In this document: in pieces, positions 49,235-57,731 of the stretch
How positions within the stretch are numbered: position 1 is the stretch's first letter
How the letters are laid out: every line of letters starts with the position of its first letter
Assembly: GCF_009761675.1 (NCBI RefSeq)
Contig: NZ_QUZH01000023.1
Span: 304,700 to 368,699, forward strand
DNA: 64,000 bases
DNA from: Bhargavaea sp. CC-171006
GTDB taxonomy: Bacteria > Bacillota > Bacilli > Bacillales_A > Planococcaceae
Direction: 5' to 3'
The notes under the pieces: generated by a model
Database searches by the model: none
Seen by the model: the letters and a program-made list of their open reading frames with translations, nothing else
Told to the model about the DNA's origin: nothing
Made by a program: the position numbers and the translations under genes

Positions 49235-50890
49235 CTAATCGAGCATCGCGACACGGAACACTTCTTCCGTTGTCGTGATCCCCTGTTTTACTTTTAGCAG
49301 TCCGTCATCCATGAGGAAGATCGTCTTGTTGCGGATGGCGATCTCCTTCAGTCTGGCGGCCCCTTCTCCCCGGTTGATCGCAGATCGCATGTCGTCGTCG
49401 ATCACCAATACTTCATGAATCGCGATTCGCCCCCGGTAGCCGGTCATGTTGCAGGACGGGCAACCCGCCCCGCGTGTCACTTCTTCAATTTTGATCCCGC
49501 GCTTTGCTGAGATTTCACGCTCGCGCTGCGTCGCCGGCTCTTTCCTGCCGCAGTCCCTGCAGACACGACGGAGAAGCCGCTGGGCAACGACCGCGTTCAG
49601 CGAGGCCGTCACGAGAAAAGGTTCCACGCCCATGTCGAGAAGTCGGGTGACCGTGGCAATCGAATCATTCGTGTGGATCGTGCTCAGGACAAGGTGGCCT
49701 GTCAGGGACGCACGAACCGCAATATCTACCGTCTCCCGGTCACGGATCTCCCCGACCATGATGATATCCGGGTCCTGCCGGAGGATCGAGCGGAGCCCCG
49801 CCGCGAAAGTCATTCCGACGTTCGCATTCACCTGCACCTGATTGATGCCGCCAAGCTGATACTCGACCGGATCCTCGACGGTGATGATATTCACTTCTTC
49901 GCGGTTCAGTTTGTTGAGCGCCGCATACAGCGTCGACGACTTTCCTGAACCTGTAGGGCCTGAAATCAGGACGATGCCGCTCGGCTTCATGACTTCTTTT
50001 GTGAACCGGTCAAGGTTGATCCGGTTGAATCCGAGCCGTCCCATGTCGGTCAGTGAACTGCTCAGGTCAAGGATCCGCATGACGATCTTTTCTCCGTAGA
50101 CTGTCGGGAGCGAGGAGACACGCAGGTCAATTGGACGGAAATCGACGTTCGTCTTGATCCGGCCGTCCTGCGGCACCCGGTGTTCTGTGATGTCCAGCCC
50201 GGACATGATCTTGATCCGGGCCGTCACCATCGCCTGCATATGTTTCGGCAGCACCCGCTCATCCTTCAGCATCCCGTCGACCCTGAAACGGACGAGCACC
50301 TTCTGCTCCCTCGGGTCGATATGGATGTCCGAAGCTTTCTCGACGACCGCGGCCGATAATATCTGATTGACAAGCCGGACGATCGGCGAATCGAGGTCGG
50401 TCAGGTTATCCTCGTCCTCATCCTTGCTTTTTTCATCTTCCAAAAACAGATCATCAAACGTTTCCTCATAGTATTTCGCGATCGTTTTCTGGATGTCGTC
50501 CTGTGAGGCAAGAACCGGTTCGACGTGGAATCCGGTCGACAGCCGTAGGTCTTCAATCGCGATGTAGTCGGTCGGATTGACCATGGCTACAAACAGCTTG
50601 TCCCCCTCGATCTTCAGCGGGACGAGCAGGTTCCGCTTGGCGAATTCTTTTGACACAAGCGAGAAGATCTGCGGCTCAAACGGATATCGGAACAGATTGA
50701 CATGGGGGATGCCCAGCTGCATCTCCAGTGTCTCGACCAGCTGCATGTCCGTGATCAAACCTTTTTGCACGAGCGCCTCTCCAAGCCGCTGTTCCTTCGG
50801 TTTTTCTTTCAGAACCGCGTCCAGCTGCTCGGCCGTGATGAGACCGGAATCGATCAGCATGTCCCCCAGGCGTTTTCTTATCTGCACCAT
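49235..50890 (-). CDS. pilB: Type IV pilus extension ATPase PilB with MshEN domain
   Basis: 551 residues. N-terminal MshEN domain about 1-140 with two successive RLGxxL-xxxGL motifs (RLGDMLIDSGLITAEQL and RLGEALVQKGLITDMQLVET), the known c-di-GMP ligand pattern. ATPase core: DIHIDPREQKVLVRFRVDG, Walker A ISGPTGSGKSSTLYA at about 314-328, Walker B DIIMVGEIRDRETVD. The tetracysteine zinc site is CRDCG...CPSCN. ATG 50890 is preceded by GGAGGA. Confidence 0.95.
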   Translation of the reverse strand: MVQIRKRLGDMLIDSGLITAEQLDAVLKEKPKEQRLGEALVQKGLITDMQLVETLEMQLGIPHVNLFRYPFEPQIFSLVSKEFAKRNLLVPLKIEGDKLFVAMVNPTDYIAIEDLRLSTGFHVEPVLASQDDIQKTIAKYYEETFDDLFLEDEKSKDEDEDNLTDLDSPIVRLVNQILSAAVVEKASDIHIDPREQKVLVRFRVDGMLKDERVLPKHMQAMVTARIKIMSGLDITEHRVPQDGRIKTNVDFRPIDLRVSSLPTVYGEKIVMRILDLSSSLTDMGRLGFNRINLDRFTKEVMKPSGIVLISGPTGSGKSSTLYAALNKLNREEVNIITVEDPVEYQLGGINQVQVNANVGMTFAAGLRSILRQDPDIIMVGEIRDRETVDIAVRASLTGHLVLSTIHTNDSIATVTRLLDMGVEPFLVTASLNAVVAQRLLRRVCRDCGRKEPATQREREISAKRGIKIEEVTRGAGCPSCNMTGYRGRIAIHEVLVIDDDMRSAINRGEGAARLKEIAIRNKTIFLMDDGLLKVKQGITTTEEVFRVAMLD

Positions 50891-50919
50891 CTGATCTTCC
50901 TCCTCTCTATGCATCCTTC

Positions 50920-52371
50920 TCATGGCTCGACCGGGTTGCCTCCCTTGTCATAAATGATCTCGTCTTCGCCGGGTTGGTCGGGATTATCGTTATCAGAAGG
51001 ACTGCCACCTGATCCGTTTCCAGAATCGCTCTGACCATCCGGATTTCCGGAAGACCCTGAGCCGGAGCCGCCTGAATTGCCTGAGCCTGAGCCCGCTCCG
51101 TCTCCTGTTTCGGCATTGTCATTATCACTTTCAGAATCCGTCGTGTCCGTCTTTCCTGAACCGTCATCGTTTCCACCTGATTCTTCACCCTCGCCTTTTT
51201 CTGCAGCGGGCTGTTCTTTTGGTTTTAACCTGTGGACTTCGATGCGGTGAACGGGGGCGTAGAAATCAGTCGAAACTTCTTCCACCGATTGTTCGATGGA
51301 CCCTTCAGAGACATGCTTCAAGACAGTAACGCGGACCCCTGCTTCCCCTTCTTCATCAATTCGCGGGGAAACTGTCCGGACGTTTTCGCTGAACTGTTTG
51401 ATCGTCCGCGGGTCAAAATTCTCCAAACCGGTCACTGATGTAGAGTAGTCATACATGAGCGGCAACCCTTCGAGCGCAATGGTCAGTGAATCACCAGTAA
51501 CATCCGTCCTGATTGTGAAAGCGGATCCGTTCGGATTGGTGAACTTGAAATCCATGCCGGTCAAGATGTTGATCGCCGCCTCATAGCCGACCGGAATCTC
51601 CTCGGGAAGCCGGTCACTGATCGACCGCTCATCAATGATGAAGTTAGTGTTGAGTACTGTTGCGTAAAGCACAGAAGCAATCCGTGTCATTTCAATTTCC
51701 GTCAGCGTTCCATTTTCCGTCGATTCAAGCATCTGAATAAAGGAAACCGATGATCCGGCTTCGATCTGATAGCCGTCCAGTGCAGCCATGGCATCCAAAA
51801 GACCCCCGCTGACCGGCTGGCCGCTAAAGCTTGAGGAGGCTACCTGATCAGCTCCAGACAATCTGCCGGCATCCATGAAGTCTGTAATCTGGATCTTGGC
51901 CGGCATCGTCCCGGATCGGAGTCTGCGCTCGATGCCATCGGTGATGGCGCTCAGTTCCTGTTCTGTGAAGCCCAACTCGCCAAAGTTCTGTGAGAGAAGA
52001 GAATGGACGGCTTCCTCATTCACCTGCGCGAGCATCGGGTTTTCCTGGCCACTCGAGGCGTTGTCGATCGTACTGTCCACATCATAGGAGACCGCTTCTT
52101 TCGGCAGTTGGATCGAGGCATCCTGATAGATGATGCTGACGTCAAATCGTCCTTCGAGATCCGTGACTCCTTCGCTCAGCACTTTTACCGTCTCGGGTTC
52201 TTTGAAATCAGACACATCATAAGGTCCGATATACGTGTTTTCCCCAAAGTCTTTTGATGGGAACAGGAGGTTCCCGGCAAGAATCGATCCGCCTGAAGCG
52301 AATAGATAAAAGAACGCTGTGGAGGCTACAACGCCTGAAAGTATAGATAAGATTTTTTTATTGCTTTCCAT
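50920..52371 (-). CDS. VanW-like secreted or membrane protein in the pilus cluster
   Basis: 483 residues. One N-terminal helix (about 8-30), a long extracytoplasmic domain and a low-complexity C-terminus. ASVLYATVLNTNFIIDERSI then EEIPVGYEAAIN resembles the VanW domain core, weakly. From about 385 the chain becomes Gly/Ser/Asp-rich (GSGSGNSGGSGSGSSGN) and ends EDEIIYDKGGNPVEP. ATG 52371 has GGAGG at 9 bp. It overlaps the upstream gene by 14 bp. VanW-like proteins occur in other Gram-positive pilus loci; the function is unknown. Confidence 0.65.
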   Translation of the reverse strand: MESNKKILSILSGVVASTAFFYLFASGGSILAGNLLFPSKDFGENTYIGPYDVSDFKEPETVKVLSEGVTDLEGRFDVSIIYQDASIQLPKEAVSYDVDSTIDNASSGQENPMLAQVNEEAVHSLLSQNFGELGFTEQELSAITDGIERRLRSGTMPAKIQITDFMDAGRLSGADQVASSSFSGQPVSGGLLDAMAALDGYQIEAGSSVSFIQMLESTENGTLTEIEMTRIASVLYATVLNTNFIIDERSISDRLPEEIPVGYEAAINILTGMDFKFTNPNGSAFTIRTDVTGDSLTIALEGLPLMYDYSTSVTGLENFDPRTIKQFSENVRTVSPRIDEEGEAGVRVTVLKHVSEGSIEQSVEEVSTDFYAPVHRIEVHRLKPKEQPAAEKGEGEESGGNDDGSGKTDTTDSESDNDNAETGDGAGSGSGNSGGSGSGSSGNPDGQSDSGNGSGGSPSDNDNPDQPGEDEIIYDKGGNPVEP

Positions 52372-53242
52372 CGCGGTCATCCTCCACCATCAGTTCTTCA
52401 TCAGTAAGCAACCCGAACGGATCAGGCTCCGGATCGACCTCTTCGCTTGTCTCAGTTGTCTCACCCTCTGGTAACGGCCTGGAAGACAGCCAAGATTCCA
52501 GATCTTCATCAAGTATATCGTCATCCCCCATCAGGTCGGGCTGCTGTTCCCCTGCATTTTCCGGTTCAGATGCACGGATTGCATCGGTCTGTGTGCCGAC
52601 GACCGGCAATTCATCCTCTTGCGTCAGCAAATCCTGTTCGGATTCGGCTTCAGAGTAGTCAATCGGATCGGCGTACTGCATCGGCTCTTCGCGCAAAGCG
52701 CCCAATTCTTCAATATCGTAGGATTCAGCCGCTTCTTCCTGTGCAAGTCGGCTTTCATTCGGAATGATTTCGAGTTCGTCGGCGTCATATTCATCAGGCT
52801 CCACTTCAGCAGAAGCAGCTGATTCGCCAGCACCCGTATCGGCATGCCGGGCGGATGTATCGCTAGCAGGCAGTGGGTTAGCAGCAAGTTCAGAATCTGA
52901 TTCAAGTTCAAATTCATCCTGTCCGCTCAGACCATCCATGGAGGTGACGGCTTCTTCCCTGAAGTCGGCTGGACCGCCCAGTACATCCGGAATATCAGCG
53001 ACCGATTCATCCTCTGTCCGTTTTCCAATCAATACGGCTGCAGCAAAGGAAAGCCCCAGCATCCCGAGCACGGCATAGTAGAAGGAGAACTGGTTTTGAA
53101 CATAAATACCTGCCAGTGCAATCAAGAACCCGGCTGCCGCCATGATGACGATTAGCTTGCCGGCCTTCCCCTTCTGCATAAGCAGATAAAGGATCGGAAA
53201 CACAATAAGCGCTGCGAAAAGGAGAAAAATATAATCTAGCAT
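52358..53242 (-). CDS. Membrane protein with long acidic cytoplasmic or extracellular tail
   Basis: 294 residues, not recognised. Three helices at the N-terminus (about 3-20, 28-47, 53-72; MLDYIFLLFAALIVFPILYL), then a very acidic, disordered-looking tail of about 215 residues rich in Glu, Asp, Ser and Ala, with no motif. It is co-directional and overlaps the VanW-like gene, so it belongs to the pilus operon. Confidence 0.6.
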   Translation of the reverse strand: MLDYIFLLFAALIVFPILYLLMQKGKAGKLIVIMAAAGFLIALAGIYVQNQFSFYYAVLGMLGLSFAAAVLIGKRTEDESVADIPDVLGGPADFREEAVTSMDGLSGQDEFELESDSELAANPLPASDTSARHADTGAGESAASAEVEPDEYDADELEIIPNESRLAQEEAAESYDIEELGALREEPMQYADPIDYSEAESEQDLLTQEDELPVVGTQTDAIRASEPENAGEQQPDLMGDDDILDEDLESWLSSRPLPEGETTETSEEVDPEPDPFGLLTDEELMVEDDRDGKQ

Positions 53243-53269
53243 ACCGGGCTTCCTTTCGATGTTTCATAG

Positions 53270-54754
53270 TCAATAATCGACCTTGATATCGTAATCTGAA
53301 CCGATCACATTCGGCTCTGAAATCTCAACCGTCGTCAGCTCTTTGATGCTGACTCCGCATGATTCGAGAAAGCCGGAATAGCTGTCCGCTTTTTGTACAT
53401 AGGCGTTGTAGTCGATCTTGTTTGGCTGCCGTTCTTTCATGACAAGTTTTTTCCCGCTCTCGGAAAAGTAGATGAGCGAGGCACTGTCGGAAATGACCAA
53501 CTCTTCTTCCAGGCGCTTGATCCCTGATGGAGCAAGACGGTCAAGATCAATACACAGTTTTGAGTAATCACTCACTTCGAAGTGCTGACCCCACTCCAGC
53601 GGAGCAGGATTTTCAGCTGTATTTCCAAGAATGATAAAGTTGGTATTGTCCATATCCTTAATGTTGTTGCCTGTCTTCAGGCCCTTAACGATGATCTGCT
53701 GTTTATTACCGTCTTTACCCATGTTCATGATGTTGTTGCCCGGGTTAAGCGTATCGTTGATGATCAGGGTCGCGTTCTTCAGATTGTTCATGTTGTTGAA
53801 CTTGCTGTCGTCCATCGCTGGGACGTAAACATTGATACCGCTGAAGTCGATATTGTTCAGGTTGTTGCATTCGGTTGTGCCTGACCCACAGGCATCTTTC
53901 AGGAAATCCGATGAGTGGACAGTGAAATCAGAAGGGTCCAGACCTTTTTTGATTAGAAGATCAACAAAGCCTTCGATTGAGACACCATCGATTTTACAGT
54001 TGTACGGAGCTTCCACCAGGTTCCCTTCTGTCGGGTTGATGATTTTGTCTATATAGTCTGCAGTACATGTCTTTGTAGGTGTGTCCGGGCCAAAAATGTC
54101 TTGATACGTAAGGTCTTCGATGTCCTCAATCGTTGTGACCGGTACCCTTGAACCCTCATCAGGATTCAGGAAATGATCCGGGACCTTGATTGTAAGTGCA
54201 GCAGTCAGTTCATCTGTCCGTCCGGCAGCCTCCCCCTCGATCGGAAATGTGAACGTCACTTTCTTTATTGAAGGGTCCGGAGTATCTACTGCAGGGGAAA
54301 CCCCGACCGGCTTTGTTCTGAAGATTACATTGGAACCGTCGACCTCCATCTGTACAGCTTCACTATATTTACCTTGAAGATCCTTAAGTTTTTTAAAGAA
54401 AGTCTCTCTCATCTGTTTTTCAATTTCCTGCTCCATGGCTTCTCTTTCCTCTTTCGTATCACAATCAGAGCCGACAGGAGGTGTAAGGCATGCCCTCAGG
54501 TCATTCAGTTTCAAACGGGTTTCAACATTGATTTCTGCCAGGAGCTCACTGAAGCTGGCACCAAAATGTGCGGATTCATAGTCAATTCCAATTTCGGCCG
54601 CAGCCACTGCCTGTGTCCCGGTCTCCACTGTCCGCTCCTGCCGGGAATGATTCAGAGAACCGGCCATGAATGTGGCTGAGAATGCGAGCAGCAATGTGAT
54701 GATCAGCAAAACGATTACTAACGTGTAACCCTGCTCATTCCTCAAACTTTTCAA
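53270..54754 (-). CDS. PilX-like minor pilin/pilus assembly protein
   Basis: 494 residues. Prepilin-like N-terminus RNEQGYTLVIVLLIITLLLA, with Tyr after Gly and no Glu5, as in PilX/GspK-like minor pilins. Long soluble domain with several cysteines (ACLTPPVGSDC, YNCKIDG, ACGSGTTECNN) and an Asn-rich repeat region (NNLNNIDFSG, NNMNNLKN, NNIMNMG, NNIKDMDN at about 290-375) that may form a beta-solenoid. It is followed downstream by the membrane protein above. Confidence 0.75.
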   Translation of the reverse strand: MKSLRNEQGYTLVIVLLIITLLLAFSATFMAGSLNHSRQERTVETGTQAVAAAEIGIDYESAHFGASFSELLAEINVETRLKLNDLRACLTPPVGSDCDTKEEREAMEQEIEKQMRETFFKKLKDLQGKYSEAVQMEVDGSNVIFRTKPVGVSPAVDTPDPSIKKVTFTFPIEGEAAGRTDELTAALTIKVPDHFLNPDEGSRVPVTTIEDIEDLTYQDIFGPDTPTKTCTADYIDKIINPTEGNLVEAPYNCKIDGVSIEGFVDLLIKKGLDPSDFTVHSSDFLKDACGSGTTECNNLNNIDFSGINVYVPAMDDSKFNNMNNLKNATLIINDTLNPGNNIMNMGKDGNKQQIIVKGLKTGNNIKDMDNTNFIILGNTAENPAPLEWGQHFEVSDYSKLCIDLDRLAPSGIKRLEEELVISDSASLIYFSESGKKLVMKERQPNKIDYNAYVQKADSYSGFLESCGVSIKELTTVEISEPNVIGSDYDIKVDY

Positions 54755-54787
54755 GATTGTCCCCTCCGCTGTTAAGAAATGCCATCC

Positions 54788-55309
54788 TCATTCTTTGTAC
54801 CGTGTCAGCATGGTCGTCTGTGTAAATTCCCTACCACTGTCCATTTTCAATGTCAGCGACAGCTTGACGTTTTCGGAAAGCGGATCGATCGGCAATATCA
54901 GCGGATCTGCAGGGTTTGACGGGTCGGGGGGTGACATCAGAATTCGGTCTGCCGAAACGTCCACAGCATAGCTTTCTGCAAATTTTTCCTCAATCGCCGT
55001 TGACAGTTCGGTCGTGGTGCATGCACCTCTTCTTGACCCCCCTTCCCTTTCGTACACCTTGCGGACAAGACCTGAGGTTCCCGGGAGCAGTTCATAACAG
55101 GCCCCTGACCGGTGCGCATGTGTCAGCTGGGTGATCAGGAGGTTCATCTCTTGCTGCAGTTTCACCTTTTCGGTTTCGGCCGCCTGATATTTCGCGCCAA
55201 TTCCAAATGCCGTCATGGTGATTGTGAGCACCAGAGATGCAAGGACAAGAACCGCCAGGAGTTCTGTTAGCGTCAGCCCCTTCTCGTTTTTAAGGCGTTC
55301 CATCTTCAC
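54788..55309 (-). CDS. Minor pilin (prepilin N-terminal motif)
   Basis: 173 residues: leader KMERLKNEKG, then LTLTELLAVLVLASLVLTIT with Glu5. The soluble part has two cysteines (GACYELL, RRGACTTT) likely forming a disulfide. It overlaps the preceding minor pilin by 4 bp. Confidence 0.85.
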   Translation of the reverse strand: MKMERLKNEKGLTLTELLAVLVLASLVLTITMTAFGIGAKYQAAETEKVKLQQEMNLLITQLTHAHRSGACYELLPGTSGLVRKVYEREGGSRRGACTTTELSTAIEEKFAESYAVDVSADRILMSPPDPSNPADPLILPIDPLSENVKLSLTLKMDSGREFTQTTMLTRYKE

Positions 55310-55881
55310 GGACCCACCTCCGGTTTTCGTTCCACTTTAAGATAACCGTAGTTTTTTGATAACGGATTTGTGGAGGACGCTGATTCATAAACTTCTATTT
55401 TCATTTTCCTCAGGAAGAACGTATCGAACACTTCATTGAAGTCTTTTGAGTCGTCACATGGAGCTTCACATTCTGCAGGAGCTTCAACATCGGCCACCAC
55501 CGTATTACCATTATTTAGTGTATACTTGACCGAAATCTTTTTGCTCCCTGTTTCTGGCGTAACGGAGAGTGTGGATTCGTCAATGTCCGGCCGATTCTTA
55601 AGAACCGTTTCCAATTGACCGGCTATCAAGTTGTTGTCTGTTTCTGTCATTTCGTCGACTTTCTCCCACTCCAGCTCCAGCGGGATTGATTTAATGAAAG
55701 AAGTTTCTTGCCTCGCCACATTCATCGTGTCGAGTTTGACTTCGGTTCGTTCGTTGAATAGGGTCATCTGCGGGAAGAGGGTCATGATGCCGATGAAGAC
55801 GATCCCAAGAATCACGAGGGTGGCAAGAATTTCGACAAGAGTCAGCCCCTTTTCATCCCGAAATTGCATGAATCTATTCAT
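55306..55881 (-). CDS. Minor pilin (prepilin N-terminal motif, PilV-like)
   Basis: 191 residues: leader MNRFMQFRDEKG, then LTLVEILATLVILGIVFIGI with Glu5 present. Cysteines in AECEAPCDD. First gene of the pilus operon, preceded by AGGGAGG and a candidate promoter. Confidence 0.85.
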   Translation of the reverse strand: MNRFMQFRDEKGLTLVEILATLVILGIVFIGIMTLFPQMTLFNERTEVKLDTMNVARQETSFIKSIPLELEWEKVDEMTETDNNLIAGQLETVLKNRPDIDESTLSVTPETGSKKISVKYTLNNGNTVVADVEAPAECEAPCDDSKDFNEVFDTFFLRKMKIEVYESASSTNPLSKNYGYLKVERKPEVGP

Positions 55882-55910
55882 CTCTTACCCTCCCTACACA
55901 ATCTATCTTC

Positions 55911-55939
55911 ATTATCTTAAATATGACGACTTTTGTCAT
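55911..55939 (-). promoter_or_regulatory. Candidate SigA promoter of the pilus operon
   Basis: On the minus strand ATGACA (55939-55934), 17-bp spacer, GATAAT (55916-55911), about 30 bp before the first minor pilin. Confidence 0.6.
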
Positions 55940-55981
55940 GGCTTTCCTACTGCTTTTTTCCTACAAATTCCGACATCCATG

Positions 55982-56006
55982 AAAAAAGACCGGTTTCCCG
56001 GTCTAT
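55982..56006 (-). terminator. Terminator of the GGDEF gene pair
   Basis: On the minus strand, stem AGACCGG / CCGGTCT with loop GAAA, followed by TTTTTTC, right at the stop of the first GGDEF gene. Confidence 0.8.
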
Positions 56007-57712
56007 CACGCTTGATAGATTCCAACTCGGTTCCTGCCGGCCTGTTTTCCGCCGACATATAGTGCCCGGTCCGCGCTGCGGAGCAGGTCATGCGGTTCGT
56101 CACTGTCTTCCGGAACGGCTGCCACACCGATGCTGACGGTGATGCTGACAAACTCTTTGCTGCGGGTGCCATCCAGGTCAGGGGTGATCTCGAACATTGA
56201 CCGTTCAATATAACATCTCAGGTGTTCAGCGAAATCAGCGGCTTCCTGTTTCCGGTATCCGGGCAGCAAGATGACGAACTCCTCTCCGCCGAATCTGGAC
56301 ACGCTCCCCTTCTCGCCCGTTTCTTTCTCCAGGATCCGTGCGAGGTTTTTCAGGATGTCATTGCCGCTCTGATGCCCGAATGTGTCATTCAGCTTCTTGA
56401 AATGGTCGATGTCCAAGATGATGAGCGACAGGCGGCTCAGCACCCCTCCGTTGACGTTCCCCACCCGCCGTTCCAGTTCCCTATCAAACCAGCGGTAATT
56501 ATACAAGCCGGTAAGCGGACACAGTTCGCTTTTCGATATCGCGGCCTGTACATAATTCGCATTCTCGAGGGAGACAACCAAATGTGTACAGATAAGTTCG
56601 AAGATCGGTGCATCCCTCCGTTCGAAATGATGACGTCGGCAGGAACCTATGATCAGATAGCCGAACAGGCTGTCTTCCCCGAATAGCGGAACAGAGACGA
56701 CACTTTCGGTCCCCGCGGGAAGCCGGACGGGCAAGGCTTTCCGCCATTCTTTGGCTGTTCCGTACACCCTTGTTTTTGAGGGTAAGGACTTCCCTCCATG
56801 AACCGGTTGACCGCGGAAAGAAAAGTATTGAGGAGTCTTGGTGTATTGGTCTTCCTCAAATGCACGGATCGGTGTCAGCCTGCCTTCCGACGCCCGGATC
56901 AGATAAACGGAATCCGCTCCTTCCGCAGCACGGATACGATGGATGAACGTTTCTGCAATCTTGTCAAACCCCAAATGGCCCGCCAATTCATATCCGGTTT
57001 CCGATGCGGCCGACAGCCGCCTGTTCACATGATTGGTCTCCTTGTATTTTCCGGTAAAAGCCAGCGTGATGAAAAACGGGATGATAACCAGGGTCAGTCC
57101 TGCCACACCGAATCTCTGCTCAAGGAAATAAGCGGCAACCCCGAACGGGAATACAACCGGCAGTGACAGCACGTCCCAGTAAGTTTCGGCAGACTTCAGT
57201 TTGTAAGGTCTGTCAGTCAGCAGTGAATCTGCATAGAGACAGAGATGATTGACTATCAGATACGCGACCGCGTAAATCATTCCCATGCCAAGGATGTGGG
57301 CCGTTGAAGAGCTTCCGATTTGCCCGCCCGCAGCAAAGAACACAAGCGCCGCTGATGCGGAGGAAGTAAAGAAGATAAGTGAGTTCAGTGCAAACCGGTG
57401 GAAAAGCGGCATGCTGCTTTTTGTCAGCAATGTACTGAACACGACGATCAGCTGAGACGTCAGAGCTTCGGGACCGGCGCCGAACTTCAGGAAAATCGCG
57501 ATGAGGAGCCAATGCTGGAACGAAACGCTGATGTTCTTGAAATTAAGCGGGAACATGGCGGTGATAACCGCCCCCGCAGTCAGAACGGCATAAGATTGCC
57601 ATTCATTCCCGGTGATGGCCGGGCTCAGCCTGTAGAGAAGGAACATGCCCCCCGGTACGACCAGCAGCCAGATAATCGGCAGTGATATCCGCTCTTTTCG
57701 TCCGATGACCAT
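56006..57712 (-). CDS. Membrane diguanylate cyclase (MASE-like sensor, GAF, GGDEF), copy 1
   Basis: 568 residues. About seven helices at 10-220, a GAF-like domain about 240-385 (EGADSVYLIRASEGRLTPIR), and a GGDEF domain about 400-565 with LIILDIDHFKKLNDTFGHQS and active site RFGGEEF. The metal and substrate residues are intact, so c-di-GMP synthesis is expected. There is no RxxD inhibitory site five residues before GGEEF. Same length and layout as its downstream-numbered neighbour, a tandem duplication. Last gene before the pilus operon. Confidence 0.92.
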   Translation of the reverse strand: MVIGRKERISLPIIWLLVVPGGMFLLYRLSPAITGNEWQSYAVLTAGAVITAMFPLNFKNISVSFQHWLLIAIFLKFGAGPEALTSQLIVVFSTLLTKSSMPLFHRFALNSLIFFTSSASAALVFFAAGGQIGSSSTAHILGMGMIYAVAYLIVNHLCLYADSLLTDRPYKLKSAETYWDVLSLPVVFPFGVAAYFLEQRFGVAGLTLVIIPFFITLAFTGKYKETNHVNRRLSAASETGYELAGHLGFDKIAETFIHRIRAAEGADSVYLIRASEGRLTPIRAFEEDQYTKTPQYFSFRGQPVHGGKSLPSKTRVYGTAKEWRKALPVRLPAGTESVVSVPLFGEDSLFGYLIIGSCRRHHFERRDAPIFELICTHLVVSLENANYVQAAISKSELCPLTGLYNYRWFDRELERRVGNVNGGVLSRLSLIILDIDHFKKLNDTFGHQSGNDILKNLARILEKETGEKGSVSRFGGEEFVILLPGYRKQEAADFAEHLRCYIERSMFEITPDLDGTRSKEFVSITVSIGVAAVPEDSDEPHDLLRSADRALYVGGKQAGRNRVGIYQA

Positions 57713-57731
57713 CTTGCCATCCCCCCTTCCG

